From positions 2,914,001 through 2,978,000 of the forward strand of contig NZ_AP014624.1 in assembly GCF_000829375.1 (NCBI RefSeq): a stretch of 64,000 nt of DNA, written 5' to 3'. This stretch comes from Chryseobacterium sp. StRB126 (GTDB lineage: Bacteria; Bacteroidota; Bacteroidia; Flavobacteriales; Weeksellaceae). The translations under genes and the position numbers were made by a program. This document shows positions 36,227 through 45,392 of this stretch, piece after piece. Below the pieces are notes generated by a model. The model was not told where the DNA came from. It ran no database searches and saw only the letters and a program-made list of their open reading frames with translations. Positions within the stretch are counted from its first letter, which is position 1, and every line of letters begins with the position of its first letter.

Positions 36227-36266
36227 AATTTACAATAAATCTCATTATAGAGACTTATTGTAAATT
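36227..36266. promoter_or_regulatory. large inverted repeat upstream of the KASIII-like gene
   Basis: AATTTACAATAA (36227-36238) and TTATTGTAAATT (36255-36266) pair perfectly; TCTC and GAGA extend the stem past one mismatch, leaving a 6 nt ATTATA loop. It lies 32 bp before the ATG at 36299, has no T-run, and so is an operator or 5'-leader hairpin rather than a terminator. Confidence 0.55.
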
Positions 36267-36298
36267 ACAATTAAATCACATTAAATATTTGAACTATT

Positions 36299-37273
36299 AT
36301 GAAACTGCAGCACACTTATTTTTACCATCCCGAATATACGGAAAGCAATGAAGCTGTCATTCAACATTTTGAAAAACAGAACGTATCCATGCAAAAGATT
36401 CAGAATGCTTTGGGCAGAAGCAATCGCTTTGTTCTGAAAGATGAGACCCATGAAACAACACTTTCTATGGGTATTGAAGCAGCTAAAGGTGTACTCTGTA
36501 AAAGCAACTTTTCTATTCAGGAAATTGATATGATTGTATTTGTAAGCACCACACCAGAGCATCAGGTGCCTTGTGATTCCATTAAAATTCATCAAGCTTT
36601 GGGAGGAAAGCCTAATACACTTTGTTACGATATCAATGTCAATTGTATAGGTGCCTTTGTTGCTCTGGATCAGATTTCAAAATATTTGAATGGATCTGCT
36701 ACGGCTCAGAAAGCATTGGTGGTTTGTTCAGAAAGACTTTCAGGGATATTAGATTCTGAAAATCCGGTTACTGCGTTTTGTTTTTCAGATTCTTCATTTG
36801 CTTTTATTGTAGAAAAAGACGCTTCTCCTTCAGGCTTAATAGATGTTTTGTACCATACAGATAGCAACTTTCATAATACCGTATTATACCCTCCACAAGG
36901 ATATTCTTGCCAAAGTCCAAAGGACCTGACAATATGGGATACCAGTTTTGACGGAAGCGGTAGTGTAGATTTTGCTTTAAACAATATGGCTCAATTTTTA
37001 GAAAGAAACCGGCTAACAATTGAAGAGATTGATCTGTTTTTATTTTCCCAGTTCTCAATTAAAAACATTAATATCATTAGTGAACATTTCAATCTATCCC
37101 CGGAAAAAGTTCCCTTTTATTCAAAAGAAGTAGGGTATACCGGTTCTTCAAGTCCCTTTCTGGCGTTACATCAATATCAGAAAAAAGTGAGACCGCTCCA
37201 AGCAGGAGAACATATTCTGATATGGACATTGGGAGCGGGCTATCAGGCAGGCTTAATGCTATGGAAATATTAA
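36299..37273 (+). CDS. 3-oxoacyl-ACP synthase III-like protein lacking the His/Asn pair
   Basis: 324 residues with the thiolase fold of FabH/KASIII enzymes. The acyl-accepting cysteine is C116 in DINVNCIGA, and the C-terminal glycine-rich strand is WTLGAGYQAG. In FabH the next catalytic residues are His in HQAN and Asn in GNTSAAS; here they read SQFS (S250) and GYTGSSSP (Y280). Decarboxylative condensation is therefore unlikely; acyl transfer to a non-ACP acceptor, as in some KASIII-like acyltransferases, fits better. Monocistronic, behind a large inverted repeat and a Crp/Fnr gene. Confidence 0.82.
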   Translation: MKLQHTYFYHPEYTESNEAVIQHFEKQNVSMQKIQNALGRSNRFVLKDETHETTLSMGIEAAKGVLCKSNFSIQEIDMIVFVSTTPEHQVPCDSIKIHQALGGKPNTLCYDINVNCIGAFVALDQISKYLNGSATAQKALVVCSERLSGILDSENPVTAFCFSDSSFAFIVEKDASPSGLIDVLYHTDSNFHNTVLYPPQGYSCQSPKDLTIWDTSFDGSGSVDFALNNMAQFLERNRLTIEEIDLFLFSQFSIKNINIISEHFNLSPEKVPFYSKEVGYTGSSSPFLALHQYQKKVRPLQAGEHILIWTLGAGYQAGLMLWKY

Positions 37274-37304
37274 TCCCATAAATGGTATTAAGAAATAAAT
37301 TAAC

Positions 37305-37332
37305 AAAAGCTTCAACATTTGTTGAGGCTTTT
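37305..37332 (+). terminator. terminator after the KASIII-like gene
   Basis: AAAAGCTTCAACA pairs with TGTTGAGGCTTTT with one G-T pair and a 2 nt loop, followed by T-rich sequence. Confidence 0.75.
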
Positions 37333-37459
37333 CTGTTTTTTCAGGGGCAACTTTGTTATGTCAAAAGATTGCAAGTACAGCATTATTTAAATAAAAGAAT
37401 GTAAATTTATTTAAGATGTGCTTAAAGTCTGCCTATTATTAATTAAATATTTTTAAAGC

Positions 37460-38269
37460 ATGAAAAAGTTAATCAACATCGTTGTTGTTCTGACTGCCTT
37501 TGCACAGTTTTCAGCACAAAAGATCATTCATCAGGAAATCTTCAGTCCTAAGATGAATAAAAAGATCAAAACCATTATCATCACTCCCAATGTACAACCC
37601 AATACCACCTATCCATCCGTATATATTCTTCATGGTTTCAGCGGTAACCCGGACAGAACTATAAAGGAGGATATTCCTGATCTGGTTCAGAAAGCTCAGC
37701 AATACAAAACCATTTATGTTTTGCCTGATGGAAATTACAGTTCATGGTACATAGATAGTCCGATTGCTAAAGATTCCCAATACCAAACCTTTATCGGAAA
37801 AGAACTTGTTGATTTCATTGATAAAAACTATCCGGTAAAAGCCGAAAAAAAGTTCCGTGGAATTCTGGGATGGAGTATGGGTGGTTATGGAGCTACAAAT
37901 ATTGGTATTACCTATAACAAAACATTCGAGATTGTAGGCAGTTCATGTGGAGCTTTAGACCTTAGCTCATTTGGAGAGGGGTACAACACGTATATGGTAA
38001 ATAAAGTATTAGGCCCTTTTGAATCTTTAAACTCTAATTTCCTTACAGACAGCAATATAAAATTAATGGCTGCCGCCGGACAGCACTATATTTTCGATTG
38101 TGGAACAGAAGATGTTCAGATGATCGGACAAAACAGAAAGTTCCATACAAAACTTACTGAACAGAAGATACAGCATCTTTATATAGAGTCCTTAGGAGCC
38201 CACGATACTCAATATTGGAGTCGCTCATTGTCTGAACAGCTGACCTTATTTGATAAGTATTTCAAATAG
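37460..38269 (+). CDS. Secreted esterase (esterase D/antigen 85-like alpha/beta hydrolase)
   Basis: 269 residues. The N-terminus is a signal peptide (MKKLINIVVVLTAFAQFSAQ). HGFSG at residues 58-62 and the nucleophile S139 in LGWSMGGYGA define the esterase D family; the catalytic His is near GAHDTQYW. Periplasmic or secreted carboxylesterase; substrate unknown. Monocistronic between two terminators. Confidence 0.87.
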   Translation: MKKLINIVVVLTAFAQFSAQKIIHQEIFSPKMNKKIKTIIITPNVQPNTTYPSVYILHGFSGNPDRTIKEDIPDLVQKAQQYKTIYVLPDGNYSSWYIDSPIAKDSQYQTFIGKELVDFIDKNYPVKAEKKFRGILGWSMGGYGATNIGITYNKTFEIVGSSCGALDLSSFGEGYNTYMVNKVLGPFESLNSNFLTDSNIKLMAAAGQHYIFDCGTEDVQMIGQNRKFHTKLTEQKIQHLYIESLGAHDTQYWSRSLSEQLTLFDKYFK

Positions 38270-38294
38270 TACAGACTCTTACAAATCTTACCCT

Positions 38295-38331
38295 AAAATC
38301 CTTTTTAAGTATGGTCTTAAAAAGGATTTTT
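38295..38331 (+). terminator. terminator after the secreted esterase gene
   Basis: AAAATCCTTTTTAAG pairs perfectly with CTTAAAAAGGATTTT around a 6 nt loop; T residues follow. Confidence 0.85.
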
Positions 38332-38403
38332 ATTCTAAACAGTCTTTGAATTTTTGCAATTTTTGGAAATATTGATATTTGAAAGCTTCTTTTATACTAT
38401 TTT

Positions 38404-39891
38404 TCATCTAAAATGCAGAATATTCTGGGAAAGAATTTCAATACTTTTTTCCATTTCATCAAAACCCAAATCTCCAAATCCCAATCTCATCGCAGTAAGT
38501 TTTTTATTCTGATAGAGCAAGGTTTTAGGAATAAAAAGGTTTTCCTGGGCACATTTCCGGCTTAATTGCATTAAATTAATGGGAATATTCCATTCCATCC
38601 AGATCGCAAGCCCTCCAGAAGGTTTTTCAAATGTAATTACATCTCCAAGATTTTCTTTAAGCAAACTACTGAAATGATCCCGTCTTTCCTGATAAACTTT
38701 TAAAGATTTTTTCAGATAGCGATTAATTTCTCCTTCTTCAATCATTTCTCCCAATGTTCTTTCCATCAGAATATCTCCCTGGCGATCAATAATTCCTAGA
38801 TGTTTCCGCATTTCCACCATTAAATTTTCAGGAGCCACAATAAAGCCGGTTCTGAATCCGGGTGCCAATGATTTCCCGAAAGATCCGATGTAAATAACCA
38901 TTCCGTTCGTATCAGCGCTCGCCAAAGGAAGAATTGGACTTTTATCATAATGGAATTCATAATCATAGTCATCCTCCAGAATCACAAATCCATATTCATT
39001 GGCCAGTTCCAGCAATTCGAGTCTCCGCTGGGCACTTAAAGCCACGGTTGTGGGGTAATGATGGTGTGGAGTAAGATAAAGCATCCTTATTGTCTGCTTT
39101 TTACAGGCTTCACGAACGCTTTCTACAATAATTCCATCCTTGTCAATGGGAAGGGTAACAATACTAACACCTGCCTTTTGAAAAATCATATTAACGGAAA
39201 AATAGCTCAGGTCACCCACCAGAACAGTATCACCTGCAGACAACAAGATTTCGGAAACAATATAAATACTCATTTCCGTACTTCGGGTGATTAAAAGGTT
39301 ATTCTTAGAGATCGGTAATCCACGGGATAAATTGAGATACTGAGATAAATGTTCTTTAAAAAATTCACTTCCGTCATGGTTATAATGCCCAAGTCCTTTC
39401 TGATTAGACTTCCGTTTAAGAATGGAACTATAATATCGGGAATGCTGCCCGATCTGCGTAAGCCTGATATCCGGTACACCGTCATTAAAGACATATTCAC
39501 AGTCCGAGTGCTCAAAAGGATTATCTAAGATATTAGTAGTTTTAAATGTAAAACCGGTATTCTTAGGATAGTTCTGAAGGTTATTTTCCTCAAAGTCCTT
39601 TACTTTTACAGGTTTTTCCTGATCTTTCCCGATCACAAAAGTTCCTTTATTAGGGAAACTCTCTACCCAACCCTGTGCAGACAGTTCATCATATACTGCC
39701 ACTGCTGTATTGCGATGTACATCCAGAATTTCACTGAAGGCTCTGGTTCCCGGAAGTTTAGTTCCAAACGGTAAAACACCTCTTTGAATAGCATTCACCA
39801 ATTGATTGGCTATTTGCAGATAGATAGAAGTTTCTGATTTTCTATCTATTTTAATAAAACTTTCATAAGGAATCTTAACCGGACTATCCAT
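38404..39891 (-). CDS. MocR-type PLP-dependent regulator divergent from the biotin operon
   Basis: 495 residues. GntR winged helix at about residues 20-90 (IYLQIANQLVNAIQRG; TKLPGTRAFSEIL; HRNTAVAVYDELSAQGW) and aminotransferase-like domain from about 130. The PLP site is YIGSFGKSLAPGFRTGFIV, with FVILEDDYDYEFHYDKS before it. It starts 66 bp from the divergent diiron-protein gene that leads the biotin operon, so it is a candidate biotin-pathway regulator; two biotin enzymes (BioF, BioA) are PLP-dependent. Regulation is inferred from placement only. Confidence 0.88.
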   Translation of the reverse strand: MDSPVKIPYESFIKIDRKSETSIYLQIANQLVNAIQRGVLPFGTKLPGTRAFSEILDVHRNTAVAVYDELSAQGWVESFPNKGTFVIGKDQEKPVKVKDFEENNLQNYPKNTGFTFKTTNILDNPFEHSDCEYVFNDGVPDIRLTQIGQHSRYYSSILKRKSNQKGLGHYNHDGSEFFKEHLSQYLNLSRGLPISKNNLLITRSTEMSIYIVSEILLSAGDTVLVGDLSYFSVNMIFQKAGVSIVTLPIDKDGIIVESVREACKKQTIRMLYLTPHHHYPTTVALSAQRRLELLELANEYGFVILEDDYDYEFHYDKSPILPLASADTNGMVIYIGSFGKSLAPGFRTGFIVAPENLMVEMRKHLGIIDRQGDILMERTLGEMIEEGEINRYLKKSLKVYQERRDHFSSLLKENLGDVITFEKPSGGLAIWMEWNIPINLMQLSRKCAQENLFIPKTLLYQNKKLTAMRLGFGDLGFDEMEKSIEILSQNILHFR

Positions 39892-39931
39892 AATATAAAA
39901 ACTGGCACCATAGAGCCATCCGGCAATATAC

Positions 39932-39939
39932 TACTTTTG
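39932..39939 (+). promoter_or_regulatory. -7 box of the biotin operon
   Basis: TACTTTTG fits TAnnTTTG and lies 18 bp before the ATG at 39958, within the 66 bp gap shared with the divergent MocR gene. The short distance means a leader of about 10 nt. Confidence 0.45.
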
Positions 39940-39957
39940 GCATCAAAATAAAAATCT

Positions 39958-40581
39958 ATGGAATTTTATCATCTGCTCAAAAGAATAGTACAGGACGGCA
40001 GTACTCATGCCAAATGGCTGAACACTCTTTCTTTTATGGAAAATGCCGGTGCCAGAAAAATATCAAAGTGTGAACATCCTATTCTGGTTACTCAAATCCA
40101 GCTTAAGCATGCTGCTGAAGAGCATCGCCATGCCTATTATCTTAAAAAACAGATCGGGAAAATAGATCCAGAGCTTTGTAAAACATATGAGAGCAGAGAA
40201 CTACTTGCTCCCATAGCAACCAGACAATATCTGCATTCATTAGATATTAAGGCCTGCAGGTACCTTCAGGATGCTTTTCAGCTTACAAAAGAAGACCTGA
40301 AATATGCAGCTTATCTTTTTGTAACCTACGCCATTGAAGTTCGTGCCGATGAACTTTATCCTGTTTATCAGCAGATCCTTACAGAGGAATCTTCTAAAAT
40401 CATGGTAAAATCTATTATCCTGGAAGAAGAAGGGCATCTGGAAGAGATGATTAACCAACTGAATGAATTCTCTGAAGACTGGCAATTACACGCAGATCAA
40501 ATTTTAGAAATTGAAAAGGATTTGCACCAACAATGGATTAATGCGATTACCGAAGAAGTGGCTCAACTGAACTATGCTTAA
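39958..40581 (+). CDS. Ferritin-like putative diiron protein leading the biotin operon
   Basis: 207 residues, mainly helical, no signal peptide. Potential diiron ligands are E28, E55-x-x-H58 (in HAAEEHRHAY), E127 (YAIEVRAD) and E157-x-x-H160 (LEEEGHLEEM). The order E, ExxH, E, ExxH is that of four-helix-bundle diiron oxidases and oxygenases. I do not recognise the exact family. It overlaps bioF by 8 bp, so expression is coupled to biotin synthesis, and no bioC, bioH, bioI or bioW gene is in the window. A role in making the pimeloyl precursor by oxidative chemistry is a reasoned hypothesis, not shown. Confidence 0.75.
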   Translation: MEFYHLLKRIVQDGSTHAKWLNTLSFMENAGARKISKCEHPILVTQIQLKHAAEEHRHAYYLKKQIGKIDPELCKTYESRELLAPIATRQYLHSLDIKACRYLQDAFQLTKEDLKYAAYLFVTYAIEVRADELYPVYQQILTEESSKIMVKSIILEEEGHLEEMINQLNEFSEDWQLHADQILEIEKDLHQQWINAITEEVAQLNYA

Positions 40582-41683
40582 AAATATAATCCAATTTCAG
40601 GAAGCACTCTGCAAAAGAAAGAAGACGGGAACATTACGAACTTTAAAGCCGAAAGCTGAAGGTGTTGATTTTTATTCCAATGATTATCTGGGACTAGCGA
40701 AAAGCAAAGAATTTCAGAATATAATGCTTGAAAAGATCAGTGAAAATCCTCAATTGCTTTCAGGTAGCACGGGTTCCAGACTGATTAGCGGAAACAGCAA
40801 CATAGTAACCTTTACAGAGGATTTTATTGCTGAGAAGCATCGGTTTTCTTCTGCACTGTTGTTTCCATCAGGCTATAATGCCAATCTAGCTTTATTTTCA
40901 ACACTTCCGGACCGTCATGATACGATTATTGTAGATGAACACATCCACCGTTCCGTACATGATGCCTGTAAAATGTCAAATGCCAGAAAACTAAAATTCA
41001 GGCACAATGATATTGAACACTTGGAAAGCATCTTAAAGAAACAGGAAGGATATTGCTATATTGCTATAGAAAGTCTCTATTCTATGGAAGGAGATCTTGC
41101 CCCGATTCGTGAAATTGCTGAACTGGCAAAACAATATGAAGCAGACCTAATTGTTGATGAAGCCCATGCATTCGGAGTTTTTGGAAATGGTTTAGTAGAT
41201 CAATATGGTTTACAGGATCAGGTGACAGCTAATGTCATCACTTATGGTAAAGCTTTAGGCGCTCATGGTGCGGCAATACTTTGTAATGATATTGTAAAAT
41301 CTTATCTGATCAATTTTGCATCTCCATTTATTTATACTACTTCTGCACAGGATTTTCAGTGGATGAGCATCAAAACGGGGTATGATTTTCTGGAAGACCA
41401 TAGAGAATTACCCGTACAACTTCAGAAAAATATAGAAATATTCAGAAGTCAGGGATTAGAATCTCCATCTTTCGAAACCAGCCCTGTTCAGGCTATCATC
41501 ATTCCAGACAATCGGAAATTAAACTCTTTACAGGAAACATTATCAGAAGAAGGATTTTTAACTTATGCCATCTACAGTCCAACCGTAAAAGAGAACACCG
41601 AAAGACTCCGGATATGTCTTCACAGTTTTAATACAGAAACAGGAATTATCAGGCTTACAGAAATTATTAAAGACTTTACTTAA
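40574..41683 (+). CDS. bioF: 8-amino-7-oxononanoate synthase (BioF)
   Basis: 369 residues, alpha-oxoamine synthase family. The PLP lysine is K226 in VITYGKALGAHGAA. FYSNDYLGLA and LLSGSTGSRLISGN are typical N-terminal motifs, and D195-E-A-H198 holds the cofactor ring. It condenses pimeloyl-thioester with alanine in biotin synthesis, cytoplasm. It overlaps the diiron-protein gene by 8 bp and is 61 bp from bioD. Distinguished from KBL by the neighbours. Confidence 0.92.
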   Translation: MLKNIIQFQEALCKRKKTGTLRTLKPKAEGVDFYSNDYLGLAKSKEFQNIMLEKISENPQLLSGSTGSRLISGNSNIVTFTEDFIAEKHRFSSALLFPSGYNANLALFSTLPDRHDTIIVDEHIHRSVHDACKMSNARKLKFRHNDIEHLESILKKQEGYCYIAIESLYSMEGDLAPIREIAELAKQYEADLIVDEAHAFGVFGNGLVDQYGLQDQVTANVITYGKALGAHGAAILCNDIVKSYLINFASPFIYTTSAQDFQWMSIKTGYDFLEDHRELPVQLQKNIEIFRSQGLESPSFETSPVQAIIIPDNRKLNSLQETLSEEGFLTYAIYSPTVKENTERLRICLHSFNTETGIIRLTEIIKDFT

Positions 41684-41744
41684 GAAAAGATACCACGGAA
41701 AAACGGGGGCCTACATCCTCGTATCATGTAACACAATACTTAGA

Positions 41745-42356
41745 ATGAAACTATTTATAACAGGAATAGGAACTGAAATTGGAAAAACAGTCTGTTCCGC
41801 CATTTTAGTACAATATTTCAAAGCTGATTACTGGAAACCCGTACAATCGGGAGATCTTCATTATACAGATACCAATAAAATTGAAACTTGGACCGATAAT
41901 ACTTTCTGCCATCCTGAAACCCATCGTCTTCAATTGGCTGCATCTCCTCACCAATCTGCCAGAGCAGAAAATATAGAGATCCATCTTGATGATTTTCAGC
42001 TACCCGAAACTGAAAACACTCTGATTGTGGAAGGAGCAGGAGGCCTTATGGTACCGCTTTCGGACAATACTTTTATGATTGACCTTATTGAAAAGCTGAA
42101 GGTTCCTGCTGCACTTGTCGTGAGGAATTATTTAGGCTGTATCAATCATACCTTACTTTCAATCATGGCTTTGAAGCAAAGAAATATAAGTTTGGAATAC
42201 CTGATTTTCAACGGAAATTTTCCTGAAGACACAGAGAGAGTAATCTCTACATTCATTACAAAAGAAACAAAAATTATCAAAATACCTGAAATCGAAAGAT
42301 CGGATAAAGAACATATTACAATTACTGCAAAACAATTAACAATAACAAAATTATGA
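41745..42356 (+). CDS. bioD: Dethiobiotin synthetase (BioD)
   Basis: 203 residues. The P-loop is G7-IGTEIGKT15 right at the N-terminus, followed by YWKPVQSGD (substrate lysine) and [11 protein letters not shown]. It closes the ureido ring of biotin using ATP and CO2. The stop overlaps the bioB start by 4 bp (ATGA). Confidence 0.93.
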   Translation: MKLFITGIGTEIGKTVCSAILVQYFKADYWKPVQSGDLHYTDTNKIETWTDNTFCHPETHRLQLAASPHQSARAENIEIHLDDFQLPETENTLIVEGAGGLMVPLSDNTFMIDLIEKLKVPAALVVRNYLGCINHTLLSIMALKQRNISLEYLIFNGNFPEDTERVISTFITKETKIIKIPEIERSDKEHITITAKQLTITKL

Positions 42357-43339
42357 TAATGGATAGAACAACAATCAGAAACAACTGGACGAAAGAAGAA
42401 ATAGAAGAGATTTACCATTTACCCCTTATGGAGCTTATTTATAAAGCAGCTACGGTACATCGTGAATGGCATGATCCATCTGAAGTACAGATCTCAACTT
42501 TGTTATCCATCAAAACCGGAGGTTGCCCTGAAGACTGCTCATATTGCGGGCAGGCAGCACGTTATCACACTAATATCAAAGTACAGGCTTTATTACCTAC
42601 TGAAACGGTAATTGCACATGCCCAAAAAGCAAAAGACAGTGGTTCATCCCGTTTCTGTATGGCTGCTGCTTGGCGTGAAGTTCGTAACAACCGCGATTTT
42701 GATAGGGTTATTGATATGGTAAAAGGCGTAAATGAACTTGGACTGGAAGTATGCTGTACTTTGGGAATGCTTACCGAAGAACAGGCCATAAGACTGCAGG
42801 AAGCCGGATTATATGCTTATAATCACAATCTTGATACTTCTGAACAATACTATGAAGAAATTATTTCCACCAGAACATTTGACAATAGAATCAATACAAT
42901 TAATAATGTTAGAAAAGCAGGAATTACAGTATGCTCAGGCGGAATTATTGGTCTGGGAGAAACTCATAGAGACAGAATTTCCATGTTGCTAACATTAGCT
43001 ACTATGCCTAAACATCCGGAATCCGTTCCTATCAATGCATTGGCTAGGGTAGAGGGAACTCCACTGGAAGATAATGAGAAAGTAGATACTTGGGAAATGG
43101 TAAGAATGATTGCCACTGCAAGAATCGTGATGCCTTCTTCTATGGTAAGATTGAGTGCCGGACGTATAGAAATGACAGAAACAGAACAAGCATGGTGTTT
43201 CATGGCAGGGGCTAACTCTATCTTTACAGGTGAAAGAGAAACATTGCTGGTAACGCCTAACCCTGGTGTTTCCGAAGATATGCAAATGCTGCAGACTCTT
43301 GGATTAAAACCGATGATGAAAAAAGAAACGTGCTGCTAA
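42353..43339 (+). CDS. bioB: Biotin synthase (BioB)
   Basis: 328 residues, radical SAM. The cluster cysteines are C58-xxx-C62-xx-C65 ([12 protein letters not shown]). The second [2Fe-2S] cluster ligands are in the later [17 protein letters not shown] and [11 protein letters not shown] segments, and the AGRIEM motif supplies the arginine ligand. It inserts sulphur into dethiobiotin. Either ATG of the start (42353 or two codons on) is possible. Translationally coupled to bioD. Confidence 0.95.
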   Translation: MIMDRTTIRNNWTKEEIEEIYHLPLMELIYKAATVHREWHDPSEVQISTLLSIKTGGCPEDCSYCGQAARYHTNIKVQALLPTETVIAHAQKAKDSGSSRFCMAAAWREVRNNRDFDRVIDMVKGVNELGLEVCCTLGMLTEEQAIRLQEAGLYAYNHNLDTSEQYYEEIISTRTFDNRINTINNVRKAGITVCSGGIIGLGETHRDRISMLLTLATMPKHPESVPINALARVEGTPLEDNEKVDTWEMVRMIATARIVMPSSMVRLSAGRIEMTETEQAWCFMAGANSIFTGERETLLVTPNPGVSEDMQMLQTLGLKPMMKKETCC

Positions 43340-43673
43340 AAATTAAGAATATGAGTTTCTGGATTTTAATAATGAGCATTTTGAATTTCATTCACGAATT
43401 ACTTGTGGAGTTCCTTTAGTTTTTAATTTATTTAAACGCTAGGATCGCAAAAAAAACATCATGAAACTGCATATTTTCTGTTCGCAAGGGCATTGCATTC
43501 AGCAGAGAAAAATACAATATAATGTAGATAAATCATCAAACCTTAGCTGAGTGAAGCGCCTTTGCGCTCTTAAAAATCATAACGCATCATTGTAAAACCC
43601 TATAACGAACGTTGCGTTAAAAACAAAAAATTTCAATCTGACTTCAAAAGTCATCAATACATTTTATAAGCAC
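43340..43673. repeat. bioB-bioA spacer with a dispersed repeat, no gene
   Basis: 43432-43625 is bounded by TTTAAACGCT on the left and TTGCGTTAAAAA on the right, with AGCTGAGTGAAGCGCCTTTGCGCT inside in segments. This layout resembles the element at 63555-63720. No convincing promoter box or protein frame is seen, so it is unclear whether bioA is read from the bioF promoter. Confidence 0.5.
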
Positions 43674-44963
43674 ATGGATATAATAACACCAACCAATCTC
43701 CAGCAAAGAGATAAAGCTGTCAACTGGCATCCTTACACCCAGATGAAAACGGCTGATGAAATCATCCCCATCATAAAAGGAAAGGGGCTTTATCTTTACG
43801 ACCAGGAAGGCAAAAAATATATGGATGTGGTTTCCTCATGGTGGGTAACCCTTCATGGACATTCACATCCTTATATCGCTCAACGTATCTTTGAGCAACT
43901 CAACACGCTGGAACAGGTTATTTTTGCCGGGTTTACGCATGAACCAGCCACACAGCTTTCAGAGAATCTACTTAAACTTTTACCCTCTAACCAGAAAAGG
44001 GTCTTCTATTCTGATAATGGCTCTACAGCAGTGGAAGTAGCTTTAAAAATGTGTATTCAGTATGCACACAATCAAGGGAAAGAAAAAACAAAAATTCTTG
44101 CTTTTAAAAATGCCTACCATGGTGACACCTTTGGCGCTATGTCTGTAAGTGGAAAAAGCTATTGGACTAAACCTTTTGAAAGCAGGCTGTTTGAAGTTGT
44201 TTTCATCGATACTCCCAATGCTGAAAATCTACAAATTTTACAGTCCCAGATTAAAGACATTGCTGATGAGGTAGCGTGTTTTATTTACGAACCATTAGTT
44301 CAGGGAGCAGCGGGAATGCTGATGTATAACGCTGAAGACCTGAATAACCTAATGAGGTTCTGCAGGGAACAGGAAATTCTAATGATTCAGGATGAGGTTT
44401 TTACAGGATTTGGAAGAACCGGAAAACTCTTTGCAGCTAATTATCTTACCGAACAGCCGGATATTATGTGTTTTTCAAAAGGACTAACAGGAGGAACCAT
44501 GCCTATGGGAATTACAACATGTTCCAAAACAATTTATGACGCTTTCTGGTCTGATGATAAGTATAAAACCTTATTCCATGGACATTCCTTTACCGCTAAT
44601 CCGTTAGCCTGTACTGCAGCGTTGGCCAGTATGGAATTATTACTTCAAAAAGAAACCCAAATGAGTATCAAACGTATTTCTCAGCAACATTCAGATTTTA
44701 TCAAAGCACTGGCTTCACATCCACAAGTTGAAAATGCCCGCCAGATCGGAACCATTCTCGCTTTTGATTTTAAAACCGGGCACGGGACTTCCTATTTCAA
44801 TGAGATCGGGAAAAGACTTTATAATGAATTTTTATTGAGGGGAATCATTATGCGGCCTTTAGGAAATGTTCTTTATCTGGTACCACCGTATTGTATATCT
44901 TCTGAAGAACTGGATATAGTGTACCAGAATATTCTTGAGGTTTTGGATCAATTTAAAGATTAA
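43674..44963 (+). CDS. bioA: Adenosylmethionine-8-amino-7-oxononanoate aminotransferase (BioA)
   Basis: 429 residues, class III PLP aminotransferase. K269 in MCFSKGLTGGTMPMG is the cofactor lysine; D240-EVFTGFGRTG holds the ring nitrogen. SSWWVTLHGHSHP near residue 54 and the AYHGDTFGAMSVSG segment are specific to BioA. It makes 7,8-diaminononanoate using SAM as amino donor. It lies 334 bp downstream of bioB and 20 bp from a convergent HxlR gene. Confidence 0.94.
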   Translation: MDIITPTNLQQRDKAVNWHPYTQMKTADEIIPIIKGKGLYLYDQEGKKYMDVVSSWWVTLHGHSHPYIAQRIFEQLNTLEQVIFAGFTHEPATQLSENLLKLLPSNQKRVFYSDNGSTAVEVALKMCIQYAHNQGKEKTKILAFKNAYHGDTFGAMSVSGKSYWTKPFESRLFEVVFIDTPNAENLQILQSQIKDIADEVACFIYEPLVQGAAGMLMYNAEDLNNLMRFCREQEILMIQDEVFTGFGRTGKLFAANYLTEQPDIMCFSKGLTGGTMPMGITTCSKTIYDAFWSDDKYKTLFHGHSFTANPLACTAALASMELLLQKETQMSIKRISQQHSDFIKALASHPQVENARQIGTILAFDFKTGHGTSYFNEIGKRLYNEFLLRGIIMRPLGNVLYLVPPYCISSEELDIVYQNILEVLDQFKD

Positions 44964-44983
44964 AATAAAGATCTACAAAAGCA

Positions 44984-45301
44984 CTAAGAGCTCAGCTCAT
45001 TTCCCCATACATGAAGTTTAGAAAGGATAGGTCCCAACTGCTGTCCTTTCTCTGTAAGCTTGTAATACACTTCCGGAGGAAAATTATAGACCTCAATCCG
45101 TTGAATAATATCATCTTCCTCCAGTTGTTTAAGCTGTTCTGCAAGTACTTTTTTAGAGACTCTTGGCATATTCCGCCATAATTCTACAAAACGTACCTGC
45201 TCTTCTTCAAAAAGATTATGCAGGATTAATGGCTTCCACTTTCCCGAAAGAATATCCAGGCTCTTTCTCAAACCACAGTTTTTAAACTCTTCAAAATTCA
45301 T
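44984..45301 (-). CDS. HxlR family transcriptional regulator
   Basis: 105 residues, the minimal winged-helix HxlR form: CGLRKSLDILSGKWKPLILHNL, VRFVELWRNMPRVSKKVLAEQLKQL and RIEVYNFPPEVYYKLTEKG. C9 is the residue placed as the redox cysteine in several HxlR members. It is divergent from the MBL hydrolase gene at 45393, whose promoter region holds two TAACCTT copies 11 bp apart. Confidence 0.9.
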   Translation of the reverse strand: MNFEEFKNCGLRKSLDILSGKWKPLILHNLFEEEQVRFVELWRNMPRVSKKVLAEQLKQLEEDDIIQRIEVYNFPPEVYYKLTEKGQQLGPILSKLHVWGNELSS

Positions 45302-45323
45302 AGGGTACTTAGATGTAAATGGA

Positions 45324-45364
45324 TAACCTTTTGGTAACCTTCGATTGTTTTACCTGAGTTAACC
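45324..45364. promoter_or_regulatory. candidate HxlR operator: TAACCTT direct repeats
   Basis: TAACCTT at 45324-45330 and 45335-45341 are 11 bp apart, one helical turn, and GTTAACC follows at 45358-45364. They lie in the gap between the HxlR gene and the divergent MBL gene. Confidence 0.4.
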
Positions 45365-45392
45365 AATAGATTTGCTCTACAAATTTAAGCAA

